This document shows, piece by piece, positions 6,545-6,754 of a DNA stretch of 6,754 nt (its first letter is position 1; every line of letters begins with the position of its first letter). This DNA is from Paenibacillus sp. UBA6285 (GTDB taxonomy: Bacteria; Bacillota; Bacilli; Paenibacillales; Paenibacillaceae), in assembly GCA_002438345.1 (NCBI GenBank), contig DJUJ01000226.1, positions 11,331-18,084 on the forward strand, read 5' to 3'. The position numbers were made by a program, and so were the translations under genes. The notes beneath the pieces were generated by a model. That model was given only the letters and a program-made list of their open reading frames with translations. It was not told where the DNA came from and made no database searches.

Positions 6545-6754
6545 CTCACCGCTTCGCCTTATAAAACTCATGATAAAGCTTCATCAGCGCCCTTTTTTCT
6601 ATTCTCGACACATAACTCCGTGAGATACCAAGCTCCTTGGCAATCTCCCGCTGCGTTCTTTCTTCTCCACCTGTATCAAGTCCGAATCTGCCAACTACAA
6701 CTTCCTTTTCCCGATCATCCAGAATATCCAGATTACGATATATCTTGCTCTTCT
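6545..6754 (-). repeat. Direct repeat, right copy (sigK 3' end; partner 1784-1993)
   Basis: This is the partner of the repeat at 1784-1993. Homologous recombination between the two would delete the exporter, thioesterase, ABC pair and one sigK copy, and leave a single hybrid sigK. Confidence 0.9.
6546..6754 (-). CDS. sigK: Sporulation sigma factor sigma-K, C-terminal part
   Basis: The last 68 codons plus the stop are in the window, and the gene runs off the right edge. They encode the end of the region 3/4 linker and all of sigma region 4. [15 protein letters not shown] leads into the -35-recognition helix-turn-helix [20 protein letters not shown], and the protein ends in HEFYKAKR. Sigma-K directs late mother-cell transcription (coat and cortex genes) during sporulation. 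All 68 residues are identical to the damaged copy at 1785-1993, while the DNA differs at 19 positions, all synonymous. Whether this copy is complete cannot be seen, but nothing in the visible part is broken and it has its own terminator. It is the better candidate for the working gene. Confidence 0.88.
   Translation of the reverse strand, partial: KSKIYRNLDILDDREKEVVVGRFGLDTGGEERTQREIAKELGISRSYVSRIEKRALMKLYHEFYKAKR

Noticed and set aside
1785..6754. A skin-like element that splits sigK and is excised to rebuild the gene during sporulation
   Set aside because: In that system the two parts are non-overlapping 5' and 3' halves and a recombinase gene lies between them. Here both copies contain the same 3' part, the left copy has remains of its N-terminus as well, and no recombinase is seen between them.

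Overview
The window most likely comes from an endospore-forming Firmicute, probably of the Paenibacillaceae. The reasons are two copies of the mother-cell sporulation sigma factor gene sigK, strong AAGGAGG-type ribosome binding sites, and a LytTR regulator fused to a degenerate ABC ATPase, a design typical of that group. The genus is inferred from protein style and was not tested. Every gene I can support lies on the minus strand, so the biological reading order runs from high to low coordinates.

Layout in reading order. At the right edge is the 3' end of a sigK gene (6546 to the edge), followed at once by an intrinsic terminator (6511-6538). Directly against that terminator's T-run starts an ABC exporter that has lost its N-terminal membrane segments (5247-6512), so it is probably a 5'-truncated pseudogene. 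Next come a type II thioesterase (4514-5218), an ABC ATP-binding protein (3554-4411) and its six-helix permease (2841-3557), the last two joined by a 4-base overlap. A 14-bp perfect hairpin (2734-2768) closes this set. A second, damaged sigK copy follows (1785 to about 2412). Its C-terminal two thirds is open, but its N-terminal part survives only as frameshifted remnants; a good terminator follows it (1701-1737). A gene-poor stretch holds a nested hairpin (1591-1638) and then a near-consensus promoter (1181-1209). That promoter drives a LytTR/pseudo-ABC regulator (204-1139), followed by the start of an ABC transporter ATPase (1-99) that runs off the left edge.

How it fits together. The left module is a self-contained regulator plus ABC transporter operon. 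The central block of about 4 kb looks like the tail of a nonribosomal peptide or similar cluster: exporter, editing thioesterase, and a second ABC pair for export or self-immunity, with no synthetase in view. It is bracketed by direct repeats of sigK. The two repeats differ at 19 of 209 overlapping bases, every difference is synonymous, and the 68 shared residues are identical. That pattern suggests two sigK orthologues that were each selected for function before being brought together, for example by integration of DNA carrying a related sigK. This history is inference; the repeat, the truncation and the frameshifts are read directly from the sequence.
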